NCBI GenBank assembly: GCA_029204225.1
Contig: CM055099.1
Coordinates: 41,596,131 to 41,660,130 of the forward strand
DNA length: 64,000 bases
From: Diphasiastrum complanatum
Lineage: Eukaryota > Streptophyta > Lycopodiopsida > Lycopodiales > Lycopodiaceae
Reading direction: 5' to 3'
Shown: positions 11,855-22,389 of the stretch, in pieces
How the letters are laid out: each line of letters opens with the position of its first letter
How positions within the stretch are numbered: position 1 is the first letter of the stretch
The notes under the pieces: generated by a model
Seen by the model: only the letters and a program-made list of their open reading frames with translations
Told to the model about the DNA's origin: nothing
Databases searched by the model: none
Made by a program: the position numbers and the translations under genes

Positions 11855-13259
11855 CTATATTGCAATGAAGTTAAGAGGTGCACTGGTTCCAGGTTTAAAT
11901 GGGCAATTCTCGTAACAGTTCCCATAACCGCATTCTCGGCAGAAGGATGTATATTGTCCCTTGTAGGGACATTCCGCAATTTTGTGTCCTTTGCCGCATC
12001 CGTAGTAGCCATAATTTCTTCTGTCTTGACGCCAAGTTTGAGCTGCATAGGTCGCAACATATTCATTTATGGCAGGATCCATAAATGGTTCATTCGGTCC
12101 GTACCATTGCTGCTGCTTAGGTTGAGGTGGCATTTGCATCTCTGGTTTCATTGCTGTCAGGTTTACATGGGCCACTTGTTGATTGGCTGGCCCTGGTGGA
12201 GCAGGTAAGGCCATACGTTGTGGTTGATTTGGTGTGCCGTACCTTGGTGCCGCGTTGGTGCCCCTTAATGGTAAGGATAAGAAGTTTGATAAGGACTTCT
12301 CTTCTGTTGAACAACCCGGGGGTTGAACGGGCAAAATGTCATATCGTGCGATGTTGCATTGCACAGATGGCAGAATCTATGTGTCAGTCTCATATTTCGC
12401 TTTAGGATTGGACACTCATTCGTTGTATGGTTTTGCATGCACACTAAACACCATACATTTTTCCGTCTTGGATACTGCAGCTGGTTTGGTTCCGATTGAT
12501 GTGGCGTTACTGCTACAGCTCCCTGTAAGGCCTTCAATTTCTGGTCAAACTGCGCCGTAAGTTGTTCCATCTACTGTTTGTGTAATTTCGTCATTTGCTC
12601 CAGCAGCAGTTCTGTGGATAGAGCAGATGCGGTTGATGATGATGATGCGATCGAGGGAGTAGGAGTGTGGGTGGATGGATATTCGTTGTCAGATCCCTCA
12701 TTCTCTTCCCTGATGGCATCTTCCATAGCTTCTTGCAGTACTGCTCCCGTCATTTTAGTTCTCTTCTGATGCTTCATGGTAGTCCGGCTAGGAACCACAT
12801 AGTCACCGCGTGATCGAGAGTTAGCGTTGCACTGCACTCGGATCGTAAGTGTTTGACCCGCTCAATATAGTCCCTGACCCTTTCTGATTTTCCCATCTTG
12901 ACTTTGCTCAGCAGGAGGAACGGGTCTTCTAGGAACTTTCTTGGTTTAAAGCGCGTAATGAGAGCCACTTTAACCGCTTCCCAGGTAGAATTTTCTTCCT
13001 CTGACAGGTTGAAAAACCAATCCTGAGCCACTGCCAATAAGGACATGGGGAACAACATCAGCTTCTCCATAGGTGTCCATTCGTCGTAGATTTCACAAGC
13101 TTGCTTGTAGATCTGGAGGAATCGGATGGGATCTGATGATCCGGCGTATTTTGGTATTTCCATCTGTGGTGCTCTCCGGACTGCTTGCAAGGGAGTGACA
13201 TGTACAGGTTGGCCCATTGGATCCATTGGTGCTGGTTCCGGTTCTGCCTCTTGTTGCAC
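11855..13259 (-). pseudogene. gag: Gypsy D gag with multiple zinc knuckles
   Basis: The frame at 13259-12774 encodes a retrotransposon gag capsid domain (IPKYAGSSDPIRFLQIY, then ITRFKPRKFLEDP). Frameshifts near 12800 and 12570 separate it from the nucleocapsid. That part carries two CX2CX4HX4C knuckles (CLVCMQNHTTNEC and CHLCNATSHDMTFC, about 12475-12380), one degenerate knuckle (GCGKGHKIAEC), and a variant CRECGYGNCYENC. The homologous gag in gypsy K (45336-44422) supports the domain order. Confidence 0.85.
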
Positions 13260-14616
13260 GGCTGCTAATCAAGGAAGGTGTGGTGCTTGATTTGTTATCC
13301 TTCATGCTATTGATCATCTTGATCTCAGATTCATCCGATGCTGGGTTCCAAAGTGATTGGATCTTGCTTATACAGTAGGATGCAGTCTAGATCTCAAGGA
13401 TCTGATCGATCTGATCGGCCGAAAGTGAATTTTAGACCTTTTACGATGGTTTTTCCTTGATAACTTTTTACTCCTTGCACTAATTGACTTGAAATTTTGA
13501 CAATAGTTGGATCTAATGCAGATCTTTCCATTGATCTGGTCTGTGAGGGTCCTCTTGTGCGAGGGTTGGCTGTGCGAGGGTCCTTTATCTATTTTTGCAG
13601 GTAAAAAATCTAATATTCTCTGATATTTGAGAAGTAACTCTTGCAAGGCTCATAGTAGCTGGATCTGAGTCAGATCTCACTATAGAGTTCTCTGCGAGAG
13701 TTAACTCTTGCAAGAAGTGAAAATTTCATTGTCTGCGAGGGTTCAAAACCATTTTTTTGGCTTGATCTTCACCAGATTTCAAAACTAACTCTCGCAGGCT
13801 TCATCATTGATGTAAATTGACATTCTGAATCGATTGAGAGAGTTCTCACAGGAAGGATTTGCTGGATCTTCACTTTTTAGTGATTTTTTAGCACTTAAAC
13901 CCAATTTTCTACTTACTGAAATCAAACTAGCTCTCGCAAGCTCTTCTGTGTCCTGGTCTCACTGAGATGGAACTTCAGAATCCTCTACGAGAGTTCTTGA
14001 CCACTGGAACTGAAAATTTTGCTGTTTGCGAGGGTTCACTGATACTTTCTCACCTTTTTTTCACTGAGAACTCTCACACAGGCACTTAGACATCAAACTA
14101 ACTCTCGCAAGCTTCTCTGTGTCCTGGTCTCACTGGGATGGAACTTTAGAGGGCTCTGCGAGAGTTCTTATGAAGATTTGAATTTTTTTGGATTTTTTCA
14201 AGGGTTTTTTGAGTTTTTTATGATTTTGTTCTGATTTTTACAATCTGCTTGGAACTAACTCTCGCAGGCTTCTATGCAGGTCTGGGACAATACCTTGGAG
14301 CTGCTGCCAGTCATGCAAGAGTTAATTCACACTGGTTCTGGAGATATAAAAATTTGATGAGATTTTAGGCTCTTTTTTCCTCCAAAATTGCAGATTGGTG
14401 TGTTTTTTTTGGGTTTTTTGGCTAGTTGGTTTGGGTTTCAAGCCCTTAGAGGCTGTTCAGGGCCTCCTCCACCCTCTCACACCTCCTCTTCTAGCTGTGA
14501 ACAGTCCAAACACAAAAAAATACAGAAAACTAGCTCTAAACACCCAAAAATCTACCTAAAACTACTCTAAAAAGCAAGAAAATAGCTAAAATGCAGCTAA
14601 ACTAGTTAGTGGAAAC
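13260..14616 (-). repeat. Gypsy D leader with iterated GCGAGAGTT motif
   Basis: About 1.35 kb without a gene. Between 13549 and 14330 the word TGCGAGAGTT or its complement AACTCTCGCA, with one-base variants such as TGCGAGGGTT, occurs about 14 times in both orientations (for example near 13687, 13780, 14150 and 14255). The word is scarce elsewhere in the window. Stem-forming pairs are possible because both orientations alternate. Confidence 0.75.
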
Positions 14617-14637
14617 CTATCCCCGGCAAACACACCA
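14617..14637 (-). promoter_or_regulatory. Primer-binding site of gypsy D (Asp-tRNA-like)
   Basis: One base inside the 5' LTR end, the minus strand reads TGGTGTGTTTGCCGGGGA, close to the TGGCGCCGTTGCCGGGGA complement of plant Asp tRNA used by Athila-type gypsy elements, with a few mismatches in the first half. Gypsy L has a comparable site at 47692. Confidence 0.7.
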
Positions 14638-14638
14638 C

Positions 14639-15455
14639 TGTAGGGTCGAAGATCTTGCGTAGTATAGCCCTCCCGCCTGTCAACAAGGGTTAGATCACTG
14701 AATAGGTACCTAACTATGCATAGATGCTAAATTTAGTTAGTTTCCTACTTATTTCTTTACTCTATTCACCACTAAAACTACTCTCCCTTAACTCTACTCC
14801 TCTACACTAACATTCATCATGATTTGGGTGAAGGAAAGGGATAGAAAAGGAGAGGAAGAGAGGAGAGAAGAGAGAAAGAGAGAGAGATGAGATGGAGGTT
14901 AGCTTAAATGCTCAATGTCATTGCTTAATGAAAAACCTTAACTAGCATAACCAAAAAGCATGGGAAATGAAAATAACAAGCAATCACAACAATAGCATAA
15001 ACAAGATTGATTAGCAAATGAGAATGCTTGAGCTCTCAAAATGGTAGAGTCTCCTCCTCTCTAGTAAGCATAATAATAGTGTACAAATGGTGTCTTTTTA
15101 TAAAATGGGGAAGGCCCTTGCCCCTCAATCCTATTGGCTAATATTCACATTGATCCTATCCATTCATCTTGGACCCAACTTAATCTGACGGTCCACAAAA
15201 AGTACATTGGAAATCACAAGATTCATGTGAGTCCAAAATTGGACCCAACTCTAAAAAGTAAACTCTAAGTTTAGAATTGACTTTGGGCCTCAAGTTTTAT
15301 TTTAATTACAAAGGGCCCAAGTCTATTATTTTATTTACAGCTTCACTTGCGTGCTCATTGGGCCATGGGCTTATACACGCAGGATGCCATGCCCTCGCAA
15401 CACATTTTATTGGATGATTCTATTTATTTACACTTTGTTGAGAATACCCCCAACA
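14639..15455 (-). repeat. 5' LTR of gypsy D
   Basis: 817 bp, on the minus strand beginning TGTTGGGGGTATTC and ending CGACCCTACA. It contains GA-rich stretches near 14830-14890. The outermost 159 bp are repeated at 8700-8858. Confidence 0.88.
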
Positions 15456-16071
15456 GTCAATAATAGGCTTGTAGAAACTCGTGGCACATCACATGCAATG
15501 GTTGTAAGTGTTCCATAGTGACATGCAAGGCATGCACAAAGTGAATTGGACACATGCATGATGATTTGTACAATTCTAGTTGAAAATTTGACACTTGGTA
15601 AAAGTAGGTAGAAATGCATGCATGTAAAGTGACAAATGTCACTAGTTCTCTAGTTCTCACTTTTAGATGTGGATGAAAGTTGGAGAGAGATGGTTCTACC
15701 TCGAGCTATTCCAATCTCCATAAATATGTGTAGACTCTCTCATAACTTTTGATGAAGAACCAAGCTTTGAAGCTATTCCATGTCAATTTAAATCTATACT
15801 ATTGTTTGCTTGAATTTTGCTCTCCTTTTCTCTCTCTAACTCGATTAGAGGCTTATTCTAATGCATTGAATTCTTGTACTTCTTCTCTTTTGTTTTTCAA
15901 AGCATCATTCTTTGATTCTTAGCATGCTAGATTGTAATTTGGCCATAAAATCTTGTACTAGATCTTGACATTCAATCTAGAATCAATTTATGTGCTAAAC
16001 AAAAAGCTTAACAAGATCATTCACACTTGAGGATCATTCCTCACACGTGTGAGCTTGCTGAAATTTTATCA
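15456..16071 (+). repeat. 3' LTR of copia B, second part
   Basis: Continues the LTR interrupted at 8699, starting with the duplicated GTCAA, and runs to TTTTATCA at 16071. It is very close to 2997-3628 of the 5' LTR with scattered substitutions. Confidence 0.88.
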
Positions 16072-17169
16072 AGAAGACATTTACAAGGTGCAACCCGAAG
16101 GTTATATTATCGAAGGTAAACACAGTCATATGTGTAAACTCCATAAAGCACTTTATGGCTTGAAGCAATCTGCTCGAGCATGGTTTCAAAGGATCAATAC
16201 TTTTCTTATTGATCATGGCTACATACCAAGCTCTTCAAATCCGAATGTTTACTTCAAGACAGTGCAACAGTCTTTTATCATTATCACTTTATACGTGGAT
16301 GACACATTGCTTTTCGGCAATAGTGTCGATATGATAAAAGAAGCTAAGACTATGCTATCTTCCGAATTCGACATGATCGATCTGGGTGAAGCTCATTTTT
16401 GCCTAGGAATACAAATCCACAGAGACAGAAATCAGAAGCTGATTTACATTTCTCAACAAAGATACATCCATAATATGTTAGTAAGATATAATCTGATTAA
16501 TTGCAAATTAGCTCTCTCACCAATGGAACCAGGTATCAAATTGTCAAAGGACCAGTGTTCTCAAACAATTTAAGAGAAGGAGCAGATGCGTTGAATCCTT
16601 ATCATTCTATAATAGGATCTCTTATGTACGCAATGATCTGTACCAGGCCAAACATAGCTTTTGCAGTCAACTCCCTAAGTCAGTTTATGACTAACCCTAG
16701 TATAACACATTGGAAGGCTCTTATCAGAGTCATGAGATATCTTCGAGCTACCATGGACTTTTACATTTATTATGGAGTATTCGACAATGACAAACTCAAT
16801 TTACTTAGTGGTTACACAAATGCAAGTTGGGCAGGAGATGTAGACACTCATAAATCCACTTCTGGATTTACATTCTTTCTCAACAATGGTCCTATTTCCT
16901 GGAACAGTCGAAAGCAATATTCGATAGCTCTATCTTCTACAAAATCAGAGTATATCGCAGCCTCACAAGTTACAAAGGAAGAAATTTGGTTGAGGAATTT
17001 ACTTTCAAATATCGGTCTGAATCAATACGCTCCGACATTATTATTTTGTGATAATCAAAGTGCCATTGCCTTGTCAACCAACCCTAGAATTCATTCTAGG
17101 AGTAAGCACATTGGAATTAAGTATCACTATGTCAAAAGCAAAGTTCTCGACAAAGTGGTCGAATTGTAG
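16072..17169 (+). pseudogene. pol: Copia A RT (C-terminal) and RNase H
   Basis: Starts at the target duplication and continues the RT cut at 2829: EDIYKVQPEGY, LYGLKQSARAWF, then the polymerase motif LYVDDTLLF near 16290, intact. The frame is open to 16573, shifts, and continues to 17169 with the copia RNase H: TRPNIAFAV, the Asp of GYTNASWAGD changed to Asn-Ala-Ser, Glu in SSTKSEYIAAS, Asp in FCDNQSAIAL, and KHIGIKYH. It ends near the polypurine tract at 17288. It is among the better-preserved pol pieces here, but is separated from its own N-terminus by 13 kb. Confidence 0.88.
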
Positions 17170-17296
17170 AATTGTCAAACGCAAGATAGGACAACAAATA
17201 TTTTTACCAAAGCATCAAGCTTGGAGGCACACATATTTTTTTGTACAGAACTAACTTTAAAAGTCAAGGCATTCACGGATTCAAACTAAGGGAGAG

Positions 17297-18040
17297 TGTT
17301 GGATTATTCTCCTACTAATCGACTTTTTAATCTTTGTCCAATTTTTATCCAGACTTGTAGCTTTCCTCATGTTTTTACATAGTCTGCATAATTACTCGGA
17401 AATTGCTCACAGTGCGACATTTTCGGGATTTTCGCCTTTTAGCATTTTCTCTCACTTCGGTTTTTTTTTTTGCAAAAACGTCGGATGCCTCAAATTTTAA
17501 GGAAATAACGTTGGCGAAGACCTTCGCATTATTCACATGACAATTTACGTTCATTTCTGTAGAGTTAAAATTCACGTTCAAATCTACAGACAGACTGTTT
17601 ACGACCAAAGCCAAAGACTTAAATTAATTTATCAGCAAGTAATTTTTGAGAAGTCCTAATTGGATGGATGCCAGCACATCACAACCAACTGGATGACGCA
17701 TTTGACGACCTAATTCGCTTAGTATAAATAATTGCTCATACTTCTACATTTAATCAATCAAATATGCAAGTATTGAATAGTTAGCGTTCTCTCTCAAGCT
17801 TGCGAGCTTGTACAATCTTGAGCATTCTAACTCATTTTTAGAGTTTATTAGAGATTGCTATTGTGCTTTTGCTTATCAATAGTTGTGCTTAATTTATACT
17901 TATATTTAGTCATTCAGAGATAGATTAGAGTACACGATTTTGATTCACAACTTGTTGTACTCATTTACATCTGTTTCATTTTTATACTGAATCAATCTAT
18001 CTTCTTAGTGCGTTGAGGTTCGTTTCAAAATGTATGTATT
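17297..18040 (+). repeat. 3' LTR of copia A with TATA box
   Basis: Begins TGTTGGATTATTCTCC directly after the polypurine tract. It contains a TATA box (TATAAAT at 17723-17729) and a CAAGCTTGCGAGCTTG inverted repeat near 17798-17813. Related LTRs start at 18738 (minus), 18812 (plus) and 21884 (plus). The 3' end is not sharply defined; about 18040 is my estimate. Confidence 0.75.
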
Positions 18041-18310
18041 TTTGAAGTTCTTCAAAACTGATTATTTGTCTGATAATTCAATGCTTAATGTTTGGCTACA
18101 TAATCGTATTAATGGTTTCAAAGTTAGTTACTATGAGATCAAACATGATTTCTATCACTATTGTTTTGTTCGAAATTGATAGGCGTAGTCATGCATAGAG
18201 ATAGAGAAAAATAGTTTATTCCGCTGCGCATGATAAGTTTTAATTCTTGTCAATTCTTTTTATTCGAATCTTTTTTGACCTATCCTTTCATACCTCTTTC
18301 CAATAGTCTG
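18041..18310 (+). repeat. Copia leader-like sequence after LTR A
   Basis: Very similar to 22390-22620 (for example TTGTCTGATAATTCAATGCTT and GATAGGCGTAGTCATGCAT). At 22637 the second copy runs into an ATG that looks like a gag start. This segment is therefore probably a leader or the LTR U5 end, not host DNA. Confidence 0.6.
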
Positions 18311-18389
18311 GTCGTCATAGTTGGCATGAAAGTTCCACGCGATTTGAATTTCATGGTCTTCGGTGAATTATGGACAGCTGTTGCCAGAA

Positions 18390-18475
18390 ATGATATCCGC
18401 GTGGAACATCCACGCAACCATATCCACGCGTATATCCAAGCCAATCCACGACTATATCCACGCAAATATTTTTTT
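18390..18475. repeat. ATCCACGC mini-repeat and hairpin
   Basis: Five degenerate copies of ATCCACGC within about 75 bp, plus a perfect short hairpin GCGTGGA-ACA-TCCACGC near 18398-18414. No coding or LTR explanation. Confidence 0.6.
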
Positions 18476-18539
18476 TGGCCATGCGACCTCCTTTGTATTG
18501 TGTGTGGATATTTGCTTCTTGTGTTCTTGTGTTAATGAC

Positions 18540-19510
18540 CAGTTGGCCATAGTGAGCTGACATCCATCCAGTTAGTACTCCTAGACATTCACTTGCTAGA
18601 CGGGCAAGTTTGTAGCTTGACTGATTCCCGAGTATTTCTGCAGACTATGTAGAAACATACATAAAAATGCAAAACTAGATAATAAGTGGATGAAGATTAA
18701 AAGATCAATTAGTCGATAATCAGGAGAATAATCCAACACTCCCCTTAATCTGAATCCATGAATGCTTTGACCTTCAAACTTAGTTCTGCACAAAATTTCT
18801 TGTGTGCATCCTGTTGGATTATTCTCCTGATGATCGACTAATGTTTTTAATCTCCATCCACTACATTACCCAAATCTGCAATTTTATGCATGTTTCTACA
18901 CATTCTACAGAAGTACACGAAAATCGCTCAAAGGTGGATTCCATAAGTAAATTTCCAAGAAGTAGTAACTGGACGGATGTCAACTCACTATGGCCAACTG
19001 GCCATTATGATTTACAACCTAATCAGCTATCCTACTAGACGTCCGTTATTTGCTTAGTATAAATAATTTTGATCATACTTTTACATTTCAATTCAAACAA
19101 TTCATTCATTCAATGATGTCGATGTCGGGAGACTGCATTTACCTGTTGATCTCGTTGCTTACTGGCATTCTTAACTTTGAAAATCCTACAATCCTGGATC
19201 TCATGATCAGTGCACTTGCAATACTTACAGAACATCTTCTTCTTCGACTGCGGATTTAATAATTGTTCTTGACTCTGAGTCGATTTTTGATTTGATGCGG
19301 ATTGCTTAGAGCTTTTTTGCTTCTATCATTTTGAGCCTTTGTTGACATATAGAGCTTGAAATGATGAGGTCGAAAAATCGCGTACTCTAAGCTATCTCTA
19401 ACAACTCTGTCTGATTTGCACTTACATTGATAAGCAGTAAGTGCTAATAGCAAACTCTAAAAGAACTCTAAGAACTGAGCTAGAATGCTCAAGAGTGTTC
19501 AAGCTTCAAA
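18540..19510 (-). mobile_element. Internally deleted minus-strand relative of copia A
   Basis: Reading on the minus strand: a U5-like piece (19510-19385, CTCTCAAGCTT and GCATTCTAGCTC as in LTR A), gag C-terminus with zinc knuckle CKYCKCTDHEIQDC (19385-19130), then RNase H C-terminus and PPT (18811-18739), and an LTR from 18738 (TGTTGGATTATTCTCCTG) down to about 18540. Almost all of pol is missing. A plus-strand LTR lies between the two halves. Confidence 0.7.
18812..19130 (+). repeat. Plus-strand copia A-family LTR inside the minus-strand relic
   Basis: Begins TGTTGGATTATTCTCCTGATG and carries a TATA box TATAAAT at 19058-19064. It is truncated at about 19130 against minus-strand gag. With the minus LTR starting at 18738 it forms an inverted LTR pair about 73 bp apart. 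No clear target duplication. Confidence 0.7.
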
Positions 19511-19602
19511 GCTTGAGAGAGTTGTTTATGGTCAAAGACCAAAAAACCACGTCATAAATTATAATTATATTTCAAGATACACTGAGAAACGCACTGGTTT
19601 AG

Positions 19603-19868
19603 CTCAATACAATGTTGGTTCACTAGAAACTTCTTAAATATTCCTTCTGCATTAAAGTCATTGTTAACATCTTCAAAGTCGAGAAGTAGTTTCATTAACG
19701 ATGATCTATATTCAATAAGTCTTCTCGTGTTACACCTCAATACAGTGTTGGTTCACTCGAAACTTCTTAAAGATTTCTTCTGCATTAAAGTCATTGTTAA
19801 CATCTTCAAAGTGAGCTTGAGGAGGATTCTCATGCTACTGATCTATATTCAAGAAGTCTTATTGTGTT
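19603..19868 (+). repeat. 133-bp tandem duplication
   Basis: The block starting CTCAATACAATGTTGGTTC at 19603 is repeated from 19736 (CTCAATACAGTGTTGGTTC) with the same order of words (AACTTCTTAAA, TCTGCATTAAAGTCATTG, TCTATATTCAA). The copies differ by scattered substitutions and small indels. Unrecognised content, just before the copia C leader. Confidence 0.75.
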
Positions 19869-19879
19869 ACAAGTAGAAA

Positions 19880-20175
19880 GTACATGTAGGTAACACCAAA
19901 GCATCATATACTAATAGTACCAAAGTATCAATCACTGGTAGTACCAAGAGTTTTAGAAAGTACCATCAGGTAGTACCAAAACATCATATACAGGTAGTAC
20001 CAAAGTACCACACAAGCAGAAACTTAAAGTACCTTAATTGGTAGTCTGGAGGATAGAAATTTAACACGATAGGTTCCATTAGTACCAATCTTTGGTACTC
20101 AAAAGTTTCAGAAACAAGCAAACATTACAAAAATAGTACAAATCTTGTAAAATTGGTAGTAACTAAAGCATTCAG
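19880..20175 (+). repeat. GTACCAAA low-complexity tract, leader of copia C
   Basis: Iterated GTAGTACCAAAG words over about 300 bp, the same style as 1-235 in copia A. No gene. Confidence 0.65.
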
Positions 20176-21876
20176 CAACTACAGTATGATCGAAACGATC
20201 AACTTCCTCTATTACCCAGAAGATCTTCAAGAACCAGCAGACCACCTAACCGGTATATTGACGAGTCTGTAGCCTATCTTGCTCAAAAACCGACGTTTGT
20301 CCAAGAGGCACTCTGTCAACCTGATTTCGATCTCTAGAAAGAAGCTATGGATAAAGAATATTCATCTCTTATCAAGAACCAAACATGGACGATTGTCGAA
20401 TTACCTGCTAGCAGAAACATAGTTGATTGCATATGGATTCTCAAAATCAAGTACAATGCAGATGGAAGCATCAACAGGAGAAAGGCACAACTTGTCGCCA
20501 GAGGATTTTCTCAAGTATACAATGTCGATTACACTAAGACCTTTAGTCCATTAGTCAAGCATTCTTCTATTCGACTTTTGCTATCTATCATTTGCCGCTG
20601 AAGCAGATTTGGAAATACATCAAATGGATGTCCAGACAACATATCTCAATGGAGTTATCGAAGAAGACATTTACATGGTGCAACCCGAAGGTTATAGTAT
20701 CAAGAGTACATACAATCACGTGTGTAAACTCCATAAGGCACTTTATGACTTGAAGCAATCTGTTCGAGCTTTCAAAGGATCAATACTTTTCTTATTGATC
20801 ATTGCTACACATCTACCTCTTCAGATTCAAACGTTTACTTCAAAGCAGTGCAACAATATTTTCTCATTAACACATTATACGTGGATGATACATTGCTTTT
20901 CAGCAACGGTACGAATCTGATAAAAGAGGAGAAGACAATGCTATCTTTCGAATTGGACATGACCGATTTGGATGAAGCTCATTTGTACCTTGGTATACAA
21001 ATCCACAGAGACAAAAAACATAAGTTGATCTACATTACACAACAGAGGTACATCTACAACATTTTAGTCAGATATAATCTGATCAATTGCAAGTTAGCTC
21101 TCTCACCAATGGAACCAGGACTCAAATTGTCAAAGAACCAGTGTCCCCAAACAATTCATGAGAAACAACATATGTGTGAGTATCCTTACCATTCTATTAT
21201 AGGATCTCTTATGTACGCCATGATCTGTACCAGGCCAGACATAGCTTTTGCAGTCAGCTCTCTCAGTCAGTTTATAGCTAATCCTGGTATAACACATTGG
21301 AAGGCTCTTATCAGAGTCATGAGATATCTTCGAGCTACTATGGACTTTTGCATTTGTTATGGAGCAATCGGCAATGACAAACTCAATTTCCTCAGTGGTT
21401 ACATAGATGCAAGTTGGGCAAGAGATGTAGACACTCGTAAATCTACTTCCGGATTTAAATTCTTCCTCAACAATGGTCCAATTTTCTGGAACAGTCGCAA
21501 GCAATCTTTGATAGCTCTATATTCCACTGAACTAGAGTATATCGCAGCCTCTCAAGCTACAAAGAAAGCAATTTAGTTGAGGAACTTACTCTTAGATATC
21601 GGTCTGAATCAATATGCTCCGACAATATTATTTTGTGATAGTCAAAGTGCCATTGCTTTATCAGCCAACCCTAGATTTCATTCTAGGAGTAAGCACATTG
21701 AACTGAAGTATCATTTCATCAGAAGCAAAGTTCTCAACAAAGAGGTCAGATTGCAGTACTATAGAACACAAGATATGACAATTGATATTTTTACCAAAGC
21801 ATTAAGCTTGGAATCACACAGAAGATTATGTGTAGAACTAAGTTTGAAGGTCAAGGCATTCAAGGACTCAGATTAA
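20176..21876 (+). pseudogene. pol: Copia C, RT and RNase H with gag-protease-integrase deleted
   Basis: A leader-like tract joins directly to sequence just before RT, so gag, protease and integrase are gone. RT starts MDKEYSSLIKNQTW at 20347 and shifts near 20600. A small deletion sits near 20770, where SARAWFQ of copia A reads SVRAF. It then continues from 20848 with the intact motif LYVDDTLLF. RNase H has Asp (GYIDASW), Glu (TELEYIAAS) and Asp (FCDSQSAIAL), with one TAG at about 21574. It ends at a natural TAA at about 21874. It is the closest relative of copia A. Confidence 0.87.
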
Positions 21877-21883
21877 GGGAGAG

Positions 21884-22389
21884 TGTTGGACTATTCTCCT
21901 TCTTACTGATCGAATGATCGGTTATAATCTTCATCCGTTGTTTATCCAGTTCTGCAGATTTTCCTGTGTCTTTACATAGTCTGCTATTTTACAAGTGTCT
22001 TTACACAGTCTGTAGAATTACATGGAGTGTTACCACAATGTCGCATTTTTTGCCTGTCAGGAATCTTGTGGAAAAATACAGTCTCCTTTTTTGCATTTTT
22101 TTCCTGTTAGGATTTGCGAGCAAATATGCAGAGTCGCATTTTTCGATTTTTCCAAAAGTCTCAAATGTTAAGGAATTGATTCTGACAATGTGTGGGGCAA
22201 CCCTAAATCAGTTTTCAAAGGCACTGTCGATTTTTCACAAAATCTTGACACTGTCATCTTTTTCGCGACACTTTCGCCTGTGGCTGTTTTAGGTCATTTA
22301 TGCAGAAGTGACAATTTGCTTCATTTATGCAGACAGACGCTTTACAGCTATGCATTTCTGTATTTTCTTCGTGAATGATTCGCAATGAA
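21884..22389 (+). repeat. 3' LTR of copia C
   Basis: Begins TGTTGGACTATTCTCC after the PPT TTAAGGGAGAG. It resembles LTR A for the first 120 bp, then diverges, and the TATA region present in LTR A is missing. The 3' limit is estimated from where the leader-like block begins. Confidence 0.7.

Larger units (their letters stand above)
8700..15455 (-). mobile_element. Ty3/gypsy element D, minus strand, nested in the LTR of copia B
   Basis: Starts TGTAGGGTCG and ends CCCCCAACA, with target duplication GTCAA at 8695-8699 and 15456-15460. Reading on the minus strand: 5' LTR (15455-14639), Asp-tRNA-like PBS, long leader, gag with several zinc knuckles, remnants of RT, RNase H, integrase with a GPY/F-like end, and a short 3' LTR remnant (8858-8700). 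The protease and the RT N-terminus are deleted. The pol order (RT, RNase H, INT) is that of gypsy, not copia. Confidence 0.9.
2830..16071 (+). mobile_element. Copia element B nested in A, with 5-bp target duplication
   Basis: Bounded by matching LTRs (TG...CA) and by AGAAG on both sides. It contains the 5' LTR, a tRNA-Met PBS, gag, protease, integrase and part of RT, and a 3' LTR split by gypsy D. The span is 13.2 kb, but three later insertions account for more than half: a solo LTR at 4452-5283, a MITE at 7804-8179 and gypsy D at 8700-15455. The RT C-terminus, RNase H and polypurine tract are deleted: RT reads to ...LYGLKQAPRSWY and joins LTR sequence at 8521-8525. Confidence 0.88.
1..17296 (+). 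mobile_element. Degenerate Ty1/copia element A, split by a nested insertion
   Basis: Internal region of a copia element reading left to right: low-complexity leader, gag, protease, integrase, RT, RNase H, then the polypurine tract AAGGGAGAG at 17288-17296. The RT reading is cut after 2829 and resumes at 16072 with the same frame context. The 5-bp word AGAAG lies on both sides of the inserted DNA (2825-2829 and 16072-16076), so element B inserted into A. The 5' LTR of A is outside the window. Copia C near 20200-21900 is a close relative and shows how the uninterrupted RT reads. Confidence 0.85.

Noticed and set aside
18397-18480. Short repeats considered as a CRISPR-like array
   Set aside because: Units are 8 bp with no uniform spacers, in eukaryotic repeat DNA.
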